A stretch of 64,000 bases of DNA from an uncultured Ruegeria sp. (lineage in GTDB: Bacteria > Pseudomonadota > Alphaproteobacteria > Rhodobacterales > Rhodobacteraceae). The notes beneath the pieces are model-generated. The model searched no databases, was not told where the DNA came from, and worked only from the letters and a program-made list of their open reading frames with translations. This document shows, piece by piece, positions 1 to 8,357 of this stretch. Every line of letters begins with the position of its first letter. Within the stretch, counting starts at the first letter, position 1. The translations under genes and the position numbers were made by a program. The stretch lies in NCBI RefSeq assembly GCF_947504215.1, contig NZ_CANNGO010000002.1, positions 186,001 through 250,000 of the forward strand, written 5' to 3'.

Positions 1-303
1 AAAATCATGTGCGTCCCTGAAAACACGCTGAAAATCGGGGCTGCGTTCCAGTCGGCTCCAGTCCACAGGGGCAATGCTGCGGCGGCTCATGTGAATGGTC
101 GGGTCGATCATAATCAGACCTTGCGACTGGTAGTGATCTTTCCACTCATCACCATAGGTCACATACCCAGCCACGGTGCCCGCAGTTGGGTTCATGCCAG
201 CATAGGCCGCATGATCCATATCGTGTTTTTCACAGATCTGTCGCAGAAACTCAGTATACCGAGTTTCTGAATCCGGTAGGGTGCTTAGATCGACAATTTC
301 CAT
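1..303 (-). CDS. LuxR-family quorum-sensing regulator, N-terminal part (cut by window edge)
   Basis: Reading the minus strand from the ATG at 303 gives 101 residues that run off the window. They match the autoinducer-binding domain of LuxR-type regulators, which bind acyl-homoserine lactones in the cytoplasm. The ligand-pocket residues appear as W54, Y58, D67, P68 and W82. Their spacing is exactly that of TraR W57/Y61/D70/P71/W85, shifted by three. The C-terminal helix-turn-helix lies outside the window, so DNA binding cannot be checked. No strong Shine-Dalgarno is visible (GTAGG, weak). The domain call is firm; the specific ligand and targets are unknown. Confidence 0.85.
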   Translation of the reverse strand, partial: MEIVDLSTLPDSETRYTEFLRQICEKHDMDHAAYAGMNPTAGTVAGYVTYGDEWKDHYQSQGLIMIDPTIHMSRRSIAPVDWSRLERSPDFQRVFRDAHDF

Positions 304-540
304 ATGTTGCCTACCAGCTGCGGCCCATCCGGCAACCCGATGGTGTCGTCGAGCGTGCCATTACCTTAGAGTGGAACCCATTTACCTCACGGCGATGAGA
401 ACACCACACTTTTCAAAACATGACAAGGCGACGCACGATTTGTCTATGCATTTCGCCATACTGGATCAGGTAATTAGAGCATTTTTATCACTGTGTGGCC
501 TTGGCTGCTGGTCAAATCCAGAGGTTTTGGGCTCAAAACG

Positions 541-1026
541 CTAAGGCGCAGGCCTCAAACCCGTTTCCACCAACATGCCGCGGGCCTTAGCTTCGGGATA
601 GAATCCTTTCGCATAAAGAAAGATCGCCCGTTGTTGGTTTCCATCGGACAAAAGCCATGCGCCACGCAGGTATTTTCCCGCAAATTCCAGGTTTGTATCT
701 GCATTCAGCAGGCCCTCGGCATTGCCTGAGTAGCCCATCGAGCGCGCAGTAGCAGGCAAAATCTGCAGCAGGCCATAATACGGGCGGTTGACGGCCCAAG
801 GACGATGCGTGCTTTCACGGATCGCCAGTTTATGAACCAATTCGCGCGGCAACTCATAGTGATCGGCCCATTTGTTGATTGAGGCGCGCAATTCCGGAGT
901 TTCATTTGGATAGAGTGGGGGATCAAACGTCTGCGGGTCCCCGCGAGACACTTCTGCCCCGCCACAGGCGGCCAAAGGGGCCATAAGCAAGATTGCCGTA
1001 AGATGGCGACGCGAGAATACTGCCAT
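541..1026 (-). CDS. Lytic transglycosylase-like lipoprotein (SLT domain)
   Basis: This 161-residue protein has a lipoprotein signal peptide with an LAAC lipobox (Cys21), so it is probably anchored to a membrane facing the periplasm. Residues about 47-145 resemble the soluble lytic transglycosylase fold. The putative catalytic Glu71 lies in an AIREST motif, followed by YGLLQILPATA. Such enzymes cleave the MurNAc-GlcNAc bond of peptidoglycan. I chose the ATG at 1026 because GGAG lies 6 nt upstream. An in-frame TTG at 1038 would add four residues. The protein is short for the family and looks like a minimal SLT domain. Confidence 0.82.
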   Translation of the reverse strand: MAVFSRRHLTAILLMAPLAACGGAEVSRGDPQTFDPPLYPNETPELRASINKWADHYELPRELVHKLAIRESTHRPWAVNRPYYGLLQILPATARSMGYSGNAEGLLNADTNLEFAGKYLRGAWLLSDGNQQRAIFLYAKGFYPEAKARGMLVETGLRPAP

Positions 1027-1126
1027 GTTGATCTCCAAGCTGCGCGAGATGATGATATGGATCGAATGTCAAACCGCAAGCTTATGGTCAAAATCTGGCC
1101 AAATGTTGCTCGTCCCGAATACTCAT

Positions 1127-1155
1127 AAAAAAGGTCGCGCAAAAGCTGCGCGACC
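1127..1155 (-). terminator. Intrinsic terminator of the rpsF-rpsR-rplI operon
   Basis: On the minus strand an 8-bp perfect stem (GGTCGCGC/GCGCGACC, 7-nt loop) is followed by six T residues. It lies 25 bp after the rplI stop codon. Confidence 0.85.
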
Positions 1156-1179
1156 CTCAAATTCTAGAAGTCAGGGCGA

Positions 1180-1800
1180 TTAGGCCTTGGCTTCGTCTTC
1201 TTCAGCCGGAGTTGCTTCGGGTGCCAGATCTTCGTCTTCCGATGCGGCCGAGCCGATATCGTCAAACAGTTCGGCGATCTCGAATTCAGCAGCAGCTTCT
1301 TCTTCAGCTGCCAGCTCCTGGATTGATTTTCCGGACGCTTGCAGTTCGGCTTCTTCTTGCGAACGGGCGACGTTCATGCTGATTTCGACTGTAACTTCGG
1401 GGTGCAGACGAACCGCGACAGTATGCAGACCCAGATCCTTGATCGGAGCAATCAGGGCGACCTGTTTTTTGTCGACGGAGAACCCTGCTTCGGTGGCGGC
1501 GTCGGCTGCATCACGCGGGGTGACCGAACCGTACAGAGCGCCGGAATCTGAAGCCGAGCGAATCACGATGAACTGCTGACCGTCCAGCTTTTCAGCCAGT
1601 GCATCAGCTTCTTTCTTGGTTTCCAGGTTGCGCGCCTCAAGCTGCGCTTTCTGGGCTTCGAACGAGGCGATGTTGGCCTCGGACGCGCTCAGCGCTTTGC
1701 CTTGGGGCAGCAGGAAGTTGCGGGCGAAGCCAGGCTTGACGTCAACGACGTCGCCCATCTGGCCCAGTTTAGCAACACGTTCGAGAAGGATAACTTGCAT
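1180..1800 (-). CDS. rplI: 50S ribosomal protein L9
   Basis: L9 binds 23S rRNA near the L1 stalk and helps keep the reading frame. The N-terminus ([19 protein letters not shown], then a [13 protein letters not shown] motif) is the L9 signature. It is followed by the long connecting helix and the C-terminal domain. At 206 residues the protein is about 55 longer than Escherichia coli L9. The extra C-terminal tail (from about residue 150) is very rich in Glu, Asp and Ala, as is often seen in alphaproteobacterial L9. It is the last gene of the rpsF-rpsR-rplI operon, 12 bp after rpsR, and a strong terminator follows. Confidence 0.97.
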   Translation of the reverse strand: MQVILLERVAKLGQMGDVVDVKPGFARNFLLPQGKALSASEANIASFEAQKAQLEARNLETKKEADALAEKLDGQQFIVIRSASDSGALYGSVTPRDAADAATEAGFSVDKKQVALIAPIKDLGLHTVAVRLHPEVTVEISMNVARSQEEAELQASGKSIQELAAEEEAAAEFEIAELFDDIGSAASEDEDLAPEATPAEEDEAKA

Positions 1801-1812
1801 GTCAGTCTCTCC

Positions 1813-2040
1813 TTATTTCACGGCGTAGGGCAGCAGGGCGAGGAAGCGGGCGCGCTTGATAGCACGGGCCAGTTCACGCTGCTTTTTTGCCGAAACGGCA
1901 GTGATACGCGAGGGAACGATCTTGCCGCGCTCGGAAACATAGCGCTGTAGCAGACGGGTGTCTTTATAATCGATCTTTGGCGCGTTATCGCCCGAGAACG
2001 GGCAGACCTTGCGGCGGCGGAAAAATGGTTTTGCGGCCAT
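1813..2040 (-). CDS. rpsR: 30S ribosomal protein S18
   Basis: This is a 75-residue basic protein of the small ribosomal subunit platform, where S18 pairs with S6. The family core ([20 protein letters not shown], then PSRIT and a basic [11 protein letters not shown] tail) is plain. The length is normal. It lies between rpsF and rplI in the usual operon order, with gaps of 28 and 12 bp. GGA-type ribosome-binding sequence lies upstream of the ATG at 2040. Confidence 0.97.
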   Translation of the reverse strand: MAAKPFFRRRKVCPFSGDNAPKIDYKDTRLLQRYVSERGKIVPSRITAVSAKKQRELARAIKRARFLALLPYAVK

Positions 2041-2068
2041 GGTTTAGTGTCCTTTCTTCAGGCTTTGA

Positions 2069-2422
2069 TCAACGACGCTCGCGGCGGTCGCCACGTTCGT
2101 CACGTTTCTGCATCTGAACCGACGGGCCTTCGACGTGGCCGTCGACCTTGATGGTCAGAACACGCATGACGTCATCATGCAGACGCATCAGGCGCTCCAT
2201 TTCCTGAACGGCGCCAGCGGGGGCGTCGGTCTTCAGGAAGGCATAGTGGCCTTTGCGGTTCTTGTTGATCTTGTAGGCCATCGTCTTGACACCCCAGTAC
2301 TCGCTGTCGACGACATTGCCGCCGTTGTCAGCCAGAACGGTGCCGAAATGTTCGACGAGGCTTTCTGCCTGCGTGTTGGACAAGTCCTGACGCGCGATCA
2401 TTACATGCTCATACAGTGGCAT
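2069..2422 (-). CDS. rpsF: 30S ribosomal protein S6
   Basis: S6 is a primary partner of S18 in the 30S platform. The 117-residue product begins MPLYEHVMIARQDLS, has the WGVKTMAYKINKNRKGHYAF core typical of S6, and ends in a short arginine-rich tail. I chose the ATG at 2422 because GGAG lies 5 nt upstream. A GTG two codons earlier is also open. It heads the operon; the 286-bp upstream gap is shared with a divergent membrane-protein gene and must hold the operon promoter, which I could not place with confidence. Confidence 0.96.
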   Translation of the reverse strand: MPLYEHVMIARQDLSNTQAESLVEHFGTVLADNGGNVVDSEYWGVKTMAYKINKNRKGHYAFLKTDAPAGAVQEMERLMRLHDDVMRVLTIKVDGHVEGPSVQMQKRDERGDRRERR

Positions 2423-2708
2423 GTTCACTCCTGTTTATATCGAGGCGCATTTCAAAGGCGGGGCCAGTTCGTCCTTCGCGACCCTGCCACGAGAGGCTGC
2501 GCGATTCATAAATAGTGCGAAGGATGGCCCCGTATACACTTTTGTACGTCCGTAGCAAGCCCTGCCACAGATGCCTTCGAGACGCCGCCCAATTTCCTTT
2601 AGGCCGCCCAATTCCTGACGCTTTTCGGCTCAAAGTTGTTTCGCATACCGGGCACGACCCGGACGGACAAAAAACCTGAGACGGTATCGTTATATAGGGC
2701 GAAGTGTT

Positions 2709-3227
2709 ATGACCGCGATGAACACTAATACATTCCAAGAACAAGCGTCAGGCACGCGTTTCGACCACTCTGTGCCCTTGATGATTTCATTTGCACCAAA
2801 CTGGAAAGCCCGCTTGATCCTGTCGCGTGTTTTCGGCGCGTTCCTGATCCTGTCGGCGTTTTCCATGTGGCTGATGCCGGGATCGGTGGTTGGTGCAGAT
2901 GTCTGGCCGCTGAAGTTGGCGGCATCGATGTTGTTTCTGATTGTTGGTGTCAGTCTTCTGACCATCGAAATTCTGGATCCTCGTCCTGACGCCTATTTCG
3001 ATCCCATTCGTCAAGAAGTTCGGGTGTTGCAGAAGAACGAGGAAGGGCGCCCGCAAACTGTACTGCGCCGCAGCTATGACACCCTGGGCGGTGCCCGTTT
3101 CGACGATGATGAGGTGCAGCTTTATGACGTGGACGGCAGCCTGCTGATGAAACTACCGCTGCAATCGGCGGATGTCAGCCGAGCGCTGAAAGGGCAACTG
3201 AGCCAGAGCGTAACAATTTTCGCCTAG
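2709..3227 (+). CDS. Small membrane protein of unknown function
   Basis: I do not recognise a named family for this 172-residue protein. Two hydrophobic segments (about residues 37-58 and 65-84) are separated by a short loop. A hydrophilic C-terminal domain of about 85 residues with many charged side chains follows. This suggests a hairpin membrane anchor with a cytoplasmic domain. The gene is monocistronic: it is divergent from rpsF and followed by its own terminator. A second ATG three codons in (2718) is also possible. The reading frame is supported by its length, hydrophobic pattern and flanking signals. Confidence 0.75.
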   Translation: MTAMNTNTFQEQASGTRFDHSVPLMISFAPNWKARLILSRVFGAFLILSAFSMWLMPGSVVGADVWPLKLAASMLFLIVGVSLLTIEILDPRPDAYFDPIRQEVRVLQKNEEGRPQTVLRRSYDTLGGARFDDDEVQLYDVDGSLLMKLPLQSADVSRALKGQLSQSVTIFA

Positions 3228-3276
3228 ATTCTATTCTGTTCAAAAAGGAACAGACTCTGTGAATCGAAAGTACTTG

Positions 3277-3308
3277 TGTGCCGCCGTTAGGCGGCACATT
3301 TTGTTTTT
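3277..3308 (+). terminator. Intrinsic terminator after the membrane-protein gene
   Basis: A 9-bp perfect stem (TGTGCCGCC/GGCGGCACA, loop GTTA) is followed by a T-rich run, 50 bp after the stop codon at 3227. Confidence 0.8.
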
Positions 3309-3353
3309 GAGCAACCCAAACGGTTTGCAAACACAAAAAACGCGGAGATTGTC

Positions 3354-3926
3354 ATGAAATCCACCCTTCTTGCTGCTGCACTGGCCGTATCGGCGACGTC
3401 GGCATTCGCCAGCGCCGAGAAATACGTTCTGGACCCAAGCCACAGCCAAGTCGTTTTCAGCTATGACCACCTTGGTTTTTCGACCACCACCGGCATGTTC
3501 TCGGGGTTTGAAGGCGAAATTCTGTTTGATCAGGAAAACCCTGCGGCATCTTCCGTGAACGTATCCATGCCGGTGCTTGAGATGTTCACGGGTTGGAAGC
3601 CGCGCGAAGATCATTTCATGACCGAAGATTTCTTCGGCGCGGCCGAGGGCGACATGATCACGTTCGCTTCGACGGGTATCGAAGTAACCGGTGAAGGCAC
3701 AGCCAATATCACCGGCGATTTGACCATGAACGGTGTGACGAAGTCGGTCGTTCTGGACGCCAAGCTCAACAAGGTTGATCAACACCCGATGGCCAACAAG
3801 CCTTGGGCTGGTTTCAATGCCACCACCACCGTTACGCGCAGCGAGTTTGATCTGGGCCAGTTCGCGCCCTTTGTCAGCGATGATGTGCAGATCCAGATCT
3901 CGGTTGAGGCGCAAAAGGCCGATTAA
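3354..3926 (+). CDS. YceI-family periplasmic protein
   Basis: YceI proteins are secreted lipocalin-like beta barrels that bind isoprenoid-type lipids; the physiological role is mostly unknown. This 190-residue product starts with a signal peptide (MKSTLLAAALAVSATSAFA) and continues with YVLDPSHSQVVFSYDHLG, the usual YceI opening. GGAG lies 6 nt before the ATG. The gene converges on a longer gene whose C-terminal half is also a YceI domain, so one membrane-bound and one soluble version sit side by side. Confidence 0.9.
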   Translation: MKSTLLAAALAVSATSAFASAEKYVLDPSHSQVVFSYDHLGFSTTTGMFSGFEGEILFDQENPAASSVNVSMPVLEMFTGWKPREDHFMTEDFFGAAEGDMITFASTGIEVTGEGTANITGDLTMNGVTKSVVLDAKLNKVDQHPMANKPWAGFNATTTVTRSEFDLGQFAPFVSDDVQIQISVEAQKAD

Positions 3927-3950
3927 CCCTGCCTTTCAGACACCACAAAG

Positions 3951-3982
3951 ACCGCCGGCGGCCTTCGCCCCGGCGGTTTTTT
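3951..3982 (+). terminator. Intrinsic terminator after yceI-like gene
   Basis: The stem ACCGCCGG/CCGGCGGT has an inner GGC-CTTC-GCC stem and is followed by six T residues. It lies between the convergent YceI gene and the b561-YceI fusion gene. Confidence 0.82.
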
Positions 3983-3992
3983 ATGATTGGAG

Positions 3993-5219
3993 CTATTCGC
4001 CTCGGGTCGCTGTCAATTCGACTGCGACATTCACGGCGAAGGCAAGCGAATCCTCCGCGGGCATCTGAGCTCCGATGTCAAAATCCAGACGGTTAAGTTC
4101 AAGCTCACCAAGCATCGTTGCGCTGTTGTCCTGCAGTTCGAGTGTAAAAGGCAACACCACGTCGAGTGTTTTGTCGCGAATGGTCAAAGGGCCGCGCGCT
4201 TCGTAACCGGCATCGGTTTTGAACAAATCGGCGTCAAATCGCGCGGTCGAAAACTGACCACTGTCGAAGAAATCGGCGCCCATGGCCTGATCAGTGACCG
4301 TGCCCAAGGCAAGCGATCCGATGGCCACTGCCACGTCGACCGAACCCGCAAGCCCAGGCTCGGGCGGATCGTCAAAAGTGATGGCAGCAGTCCACTCGGC
4401 AAATGTGCCAGTCACCGGGCTGCCCAATTGAGTGATGGTTATCGAAAGGGTGCCTTCCTGAACCTGCCAGTCTGATTGCACCGCTTCCAGTTCAGCAGAT
4501 TCGATGCCTTGGGAGGAGTGATCTGAGAAGATACCCATGCTCCAACCGCCTGCCAGAACGGCTATCCAAACGGCAAAACCAGCAACGGCTGGAACAATAG
4601 AGTGATTCTGCTTGGGTGGTTCGGGTGCTTCGGACCGACCAGGTAGCATCCGGCGCAGAGTGCTATCTTTATCTACTACATGGTGCTTGAGGGCGCCCAT
4701 AATGTGTAGCGCCAAGGAGCCGACCAATACCCAAATGAACAACCAGTGCAGGCCAGCGGTTACCTCGGCCAGATATGCGGATTTGGGTACAAATGGCAGA
4801 TTTTGTCCGAAGGGCCACAAGATTGGAGCGAAACCTTCGGCTGCGGCGTGGTGGGTCCAACCGGTCAGCGGCACCAGAACCAATGACGCATACAGCATCC
4901 AATGTACGATCTCAGCGGCGAAAGCCTCGGGTTTGTTTTCTGCGTTCAGAAGGCCTGGCTTGGTTTGCGTCATTGCCCACAAAATTCGGGCAAGTGCCAC
5001 AACGAACACCGTAACGCCAACCGTCTTGTGCAGCGAAAACAACTGAGAGGCCGCTGCGATGTCTGCTTCGGTTGTCGGGATTGTCGGGTCATATATGGCG
5101 TGCGCCAAGTTATTGGAGATCCAGCCAAGGGGTAGGGCGGTGAAGATCAATAATGCGGTCAGCCAATGGAAGGCTTTGGTCACGCTGCCGTAGCTGGAGA
5201 ATGTATTGGTCGAGGACAT
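3993..5219 (-). CDS. Cytochrome b561 - YceI fusion protein
   Basis: The N-terminal half (about residues 8-180) is a four-helix cytochrome b561-type membrane domain. Histidines suited to haem coordination occur in KAFHWL, SLHKTVGV, and in the fourth helix around GLHWLFIW and LALHIMG. A further hydrophobic segment at about 205-225 leads into a C-terminal YceI-like barrel (about 235-408). Such proteins are thought to couple quinol oxidation or superoxide chemistry to a lipid-binding domain, but the role is not established. I start at the ATG at 5219 (408 residues); the open frame extends upstream to 5348, which would overlap the divergent fabD promoter region. Confidence 0.85.
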   Translation of the reverse strand: MSSTNTFSSYGSVTKAFHWLTALLIFTALPLGWISNNLAHAIYDPTIPTTEADIAAASQLFSLHKTVGVTVFVVALARILWAMTQTKPGLLNAENKPEAFAAEIVHWMLYASLVLVPLTGWTHHAAAEGFAPILWPFGQNLPFVPKSAYLAEVTAGLHWLFIWVLVGSLALHIMGALKHHVVDKDSTLRRMLPGRSEAPEPPKQNHSIVPAVAGFAVWIAVLAGGWSMGIFSDHSSQGIESAELEAVQSDWQVQEGTLSITITQLGSPVTGTFAEWTAAITFDDPPEPGLAGSVDVAVAIGSLALGTVTDQAMGADFFDSGQFSTARFDADLFKTDAGYEARGPLTIRDKTLDVVLPFTLELQDNSATMLGELELNRLDFDIGAQMPAEDSLAFAVNVAVELTATRGE

Positions 5220-5394
5220 TTCTTGACTGCTCCGGGGTTGCTTGGTTGAGCCTACACTAATGCCAACCAGTTGAGGCACAAGCCTGAGGAAATGCACAGC
5301 CAGGGTGCCAAAATGCAGGGCAAACGCAATGCTTGTGCCGCGACCCATGTCAGTTTACACCCCGCCGCAACTTGACGTCATCCATGAGGTTGCA

Positions 5395-6333
5395 ATGACA
5401 CTTGCGTTCGTTTTTCCCGGGCAGGGCGCCCAGGCCATTGGAATGGGCAAAGCATTGGCTGAGGCATATCCTGCCGCACAGGCTGTATTCGATGAGGTGG
5501 ACGAAGCGCTGGGGGAGAAGCTGAGCAGCTTAATCTGGGAAGGCGATATTGCCGATCTTACACTCACCCAAAACGCACAGCCGGCACTGATGGCCACATC
5601 AATGGCCGCGATGCGCGCGCTGGAGGCTGAGGGCGTTTCGGTTACCAACGCATCATTTGTGGCCGGTCACTCGCTGGGTGAATACTCGGCACTGGCCGCA
5701 GCGGGGGCGTTGACCGTGGCCGACACAGCGCGCTTGTTGCGCACACGTGGTCAGGCGATGCAAAGCGCGGTGCCGGTCGGGGAAGGTGCGATGGCGGCCA
5801 TCTTGGGGCTGGATCTGGAGGCTGTGCGCGCCGTTGCAGATGAAGCAGCGCAAGGCGAGGTCTGTCAGGCCGCCAATGACAACGATCCGACGCAAGTCGT
5901 GGTGTCCGGATCCAAGGCTGCGGTTGAACGCGCGGCTGAGATTGCCAAAAACAAGGGTGCAAAACGCGCAGTGATGCTGCCGGTTAGTGCGCCGTTCCAT
6001 TGTGCATTGATGCAGCCTGCCGCAGATGTGATGGCAGAAGCTTTGTCGGCTGTCGAGATAGTGGCGCCTGCAGTGCCCTTAATCGCAAATGTGCGTGCCG
6101 ACGTAGTCAGCGACCCTGACCTGATCCGGCACTTGCTGGTCGAGCAAGTCACCGGGTCAGTCCGCTGGCGCGAAAGCGTGCAATACATGGCGGCCCAAGG
6201 CGTGACCGAGACATGGGAAATTGGTGCGGGCAAGGCGCTGTCGGGCATGATCCGAAAGATTGACCGTGCCATTGCGGGCAAGGCTGTGGGCACACCGGAA
6301 GACGTACAAAAGGCTATCGAGGCCGAATCGTAA
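5395..6333 (+). CDS. fabD: Malonyl-CoA:ACP transacylase
   Basis: FabD moves malonyl groups from CoA to acyl carrier protein, supplying type II fatty acid synthesis in the cytosol. The 312-residue product shows FVFPGQGAQ near the N-terminus, the GHSLGEY nucleophile elbow with Ser93, and APFHCALM carrying the catalytic His. I chose the ATG at 5395 because GAGG sits 5 nt upstream and the product then begins MTLAFVFPGQG as in the family. The gene precedes fabG by 42 bp, and both are likely co-transcribed. Confidence 0.96.
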   Translation: MTLAFVFPGQGAQAIGMGKALAEAYPAAQAVFDEVDEALGEKLSSLIWEGDIADLTLTQNAQPALMATSMAAMRALEAEGVSVTNASFVAGHSLGEYSALAAAGALTVADTARLLRTRGQAMQSAVPVGEGAMAAILGLDLEAVRAVADEAAQGEVCQAANDNDPTQVVVSGSKAAVERAAEIAKNKGAKRAVMLPVSAPFHCALMQPAADVMAEALSAVEIVAPAVPLIANVRADVVSDPDLIRHLLVEQVTGSVRWRESVQYMAAQGVTETWEIGAGKALSGMIRKIDRAIAGKAVGTPEDVQKAIEAES

Positions 6334-6375
6334 GCTCAAAACTCGTCACACAAGACGAACCAAGAGGAAAACCGA

Positions 6376-7113
6376 ATGTTTGATTTGACAGGTAAGAACG
6401 CGCTGGTCACCGGTGCATCTGGCGGTATCGGCGGCAATATCGCGCGCGCTCTGCATGATGCAGGTGCGACCGTAGGATTGTCCGGCACACGGGTCGAACC
6501 TCTGCAGGCTTTGGCGGATGAGCTGGGCGAACGCGCCCATGTACTGCCTTGCAATCTGAGTGACTCTGAGGCGGTTGCAGCTTTGCCAAAACAAGCGGCC
6601 GAGGCCATGGGGTCCGTCGACATTCTTGTAAACAATGCGGGCATCACGCGGGACAATCTGTTTATGCGCATGTCAGACGACGAATGGCAGAGCGTCATTG
6701 ACGTGAACATGACGGCCACCATGAAACTGTGTAAAGGCGTGATCCGCGGGATGATGAAATCTCGTTGGGGCCGGATTGTGAACATCTCGTCCGTTGTGGG
6801 GGCGATTGGCAACCCGGGTCAGGCCAACTATGCCGCGTCCAAAGCTGGAATGGTTGGCTTTTCCAAGGCTTTGGCACATGAAGTTGCCACACGAGGCATA
6901 ACCGTGAACGCAGTCGCCCCAGGCTTTATCACAACGGCGATGACCGAAAAGCTGACAGAAGAACAAAAAGCAGGCCTGTTGCAGCAAGTGCCTGCCGGAC
7001 GTATGGGTGAGCCCTTGGAAGTTGCAGCCGCCGTCGTGTACCTGGCTAGTCCTGAGGCTGCTTATGTTACCGGAAGCACCTTGCATGTGAATGGCGGTAT
7101 GGCCATGTTGTGA
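6376..7113 (+). CDS. fabG: 3-oxoacyl-ACP reductase
   Basis: FabG is the NADPH-dependent reductase of 3-oxoacyl-ACP in fatty acid elongation. This 245-residue short-chain dehydrogenase has the nucleotide-binding TGASGGIGG motif near residue 12, NNAG near 88, and the catalytic Ser-Tyr-Lys set in NISSVVG and QANYAASKAG. The C-terminus (TGSTLHVNGGMAM) is the FabG type. AGAGGA precedes the ATG. It lies between fabD and acpP as in many proteobacteria. Confidence 0.96.
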   Translation: MFDLTGKNALVTGASGGIGGNIARALHDAGATVGLSGTRVEPLQALADELGERAHVLPCNLSDSEAVAALPKQAAEAMGSVDILVNNAGITRDNLFMRMSDDEWQSVIDVNMTATMKLCKGVIRGMMKSRWGRIVNISSVVGAIGNPGQANYAASKAGMVGFSKALAHEVATRGITVNAVAPGFITTAMTEKLTEEQKAGLLQQVPAGRMGEPLEVAAAVVYLASPEAAYVTGSTLHVNGGMAML

Positions 7114-7141
7114 ACGCAGTAAGGGGCAAGTGCGAAAGCGT

Positions 7142-7169
7142 TTGCCTCTTGCGTCGACTGTGCTATAGG
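7142..7169 (+). promoter_or_regulatory. Candidate promoter of acpP
   Basis: TTGCCT (7142-7147) and TATAGG (7164-7169), spaced 16 bp, resemble a sigma-70 promoter in the 210-bp gap before acpP. A separate promoter for acpP is common because acyl carrier protein is needed in large excess. This was judged by eye only. Confidence 0.4.
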
Positions 7170-7323
7170 CGGCGCATCTATGCAGGGGTCGGTCGCTAAG
7201 GTCGGCCTTCTACTTTCCCGGAAAGCCGGGACCCTAACCGCCCGGAACGGGCAAACCAAAGCCACCCCGAGCGGGCAAGGGCAGAACCGGGCGTATCGCC
7301 CTGAAATGGAATGAGGAATAGAC

Positions 7324-7557
7324 ATGAGCGACGTCGCAGATCGCGTTAAAAAGATCGTTGTTGAGCACCTGGGTGTTGAAGAAGACAAAGTAGCTGAAAA
7401 TGCTTCCTTCATCGACGATCTGGGCGCAGACAGCCTGGACACCGTAGAACTGGTTATGGCCTTCGAAGAAGAGTTCGGCATCGAGATCCCCGACGACGCC
7501 GCCGAGACCATCCAGACCTTTGGCGACGCCGTCAAATTCATCAGCGAAGCGTCCTAA
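7324..7557 (+). CDS. acpP: Acyl carrier protein
   Basis: This small acidic protein of 77 residues carries growing acyl chains on a 4'-phosphopantetheine arm. The attachment site is Ser37 in [10 protein letters not shown]. The helix pattern, the length and the acidic second helix ([14 protein letters not shown]) are standard. GAGG lies upstream of the ATG. It follows fabG and is closed by a strong terminator, so it probably gives an abundant short transcript as well as a read-through one. Confidence 0.97.
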   Translation: MSDVADRVKKIVVEHLGVEEDKVAENASFIDDLGADSLDTVELVMAFEEEFGIEIPDDAAETIQTFGDAVKFISEAS

Positions 7558-7574
7558 GCGTTTCGAAGTCAAAG

Positions 7575-7612
7575 AAAACGGCGCTTCCGGGCAACGGGAG
7601 CGCCGTTTTTTT
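7575..7612 (+). terminator. Strong intrinsic terminator after acpP
   Basis: A 14-bp stem (AAAACGGCGCTTCC with GGGAGCGCCGTTTT, one G-U pair) with a 6-7 nt loop ends in a run of seven T residues. Confidence 0.92.
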
Positions 7613-7695
7613 GTGCCTGCTCTGAATTCATGCTTGCGCAATACTTTGACGCTTTGCACTGTTTCCCCTGAGGCATAATTCCAGGCGGGCAGGGC

Positions 7696-8235
7696 ATGAT
7701 AAGATCCACCCCGATGATAAACACGGCCCGCTTGACGCTATGCGCTATGCGGCCAGAAGATTTCGACAGGTTCGCCGAGATTTGGCGCGACCCTTGTGTG
7801 GTGCGCCATATCGGTGGGTTACCGCGATCGCGCGGAGAGGCCTGGGATTCCTTTTTGCGGAATGCTGGCCATTGGCATATGGCGGGTTTCGGGCAATGGG
7901 GTGTTCTGCAGCAATCGAATCGCAAGCTGATCGGGCAGGCCGGATTCTTCTACGGTAACCGCGACATGGGTGATGATTTCGATGGGTTCCCTGAGGCCGG
8001 ATGGGTTTTAGCGCCTGAGGTGCAGGGTCAGGGCTTGGGGTATGAAGCAGCACAGGCTGCGCATGACTGGTTCGACCGGATCATGCCAGGGCCCCTGGTT
8101 GCAATGGTCGACGCGACCAACGGTGCGTCGCAAAAGCTTGCGAAAAAGCTGGGTTATGTGCTGTTGCGCGAAGCGGAATACAAAAACACGGCCGTGCATC
8201 TGTTGCGGCGGAACGGGCCGCCGGCCCGAGCGTGA
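7696..8235 (+). CDS. GNAT-family N-acetyltransferase (RimJ/RimL-like)
   Basis: The 179-residue product begins TARLTLCAMRPEDFDRFAEIW, typical of acetyltransferases that modify amino groups of proteins or small molecules using acetyl-CoA. The acetyl-CoA loop is seen as VQGQGLGYEAAQAAHDW (around residue 112), followed by VDATNGASQKLAKKLGY, the usual motif B. The substrate cannot be deduced. A second ATG six codons in (7714) is possible. The gene lies alone between the acpP terminator and the HisA-like gene. Confidence 0.88.
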   Translation: MIRSTPMINTARLTLCAMRPEDFDRFAEIWRDPCVVRHIGGLPRSRGEAWDSFLRNAGHWHMAGFGQWGVLQQSNRKLIGQAGFFYGNRDMGDDFDGFPEAGWVLAPEVQGQGLGYEAAQAAHDWFDRIMPGPLVAMVDATNGASQKLAKKLGYVLLREAEYKNTAVHLLRRNGPPARA

Positions 8236-8357
8236 TTCCGCCGTTACTCTGACATGCCGCAAAATGCTCAAACTGTGCCGATCTTGTAGAATCGGGATGA
8301 TCTTTCACGTGTATGGTATGCTGGATTTTCAGAGCGATTGAGCGGAGGAACAAGCTC

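Noticed and set aside
3240..3914. Minus-strand open frame over the YceI gene
   Set aside because: It lies opposite a clear YceI protein with signal peptide and ribosome-binding site; its translation is rich in Arg, His and Gly without a motif.
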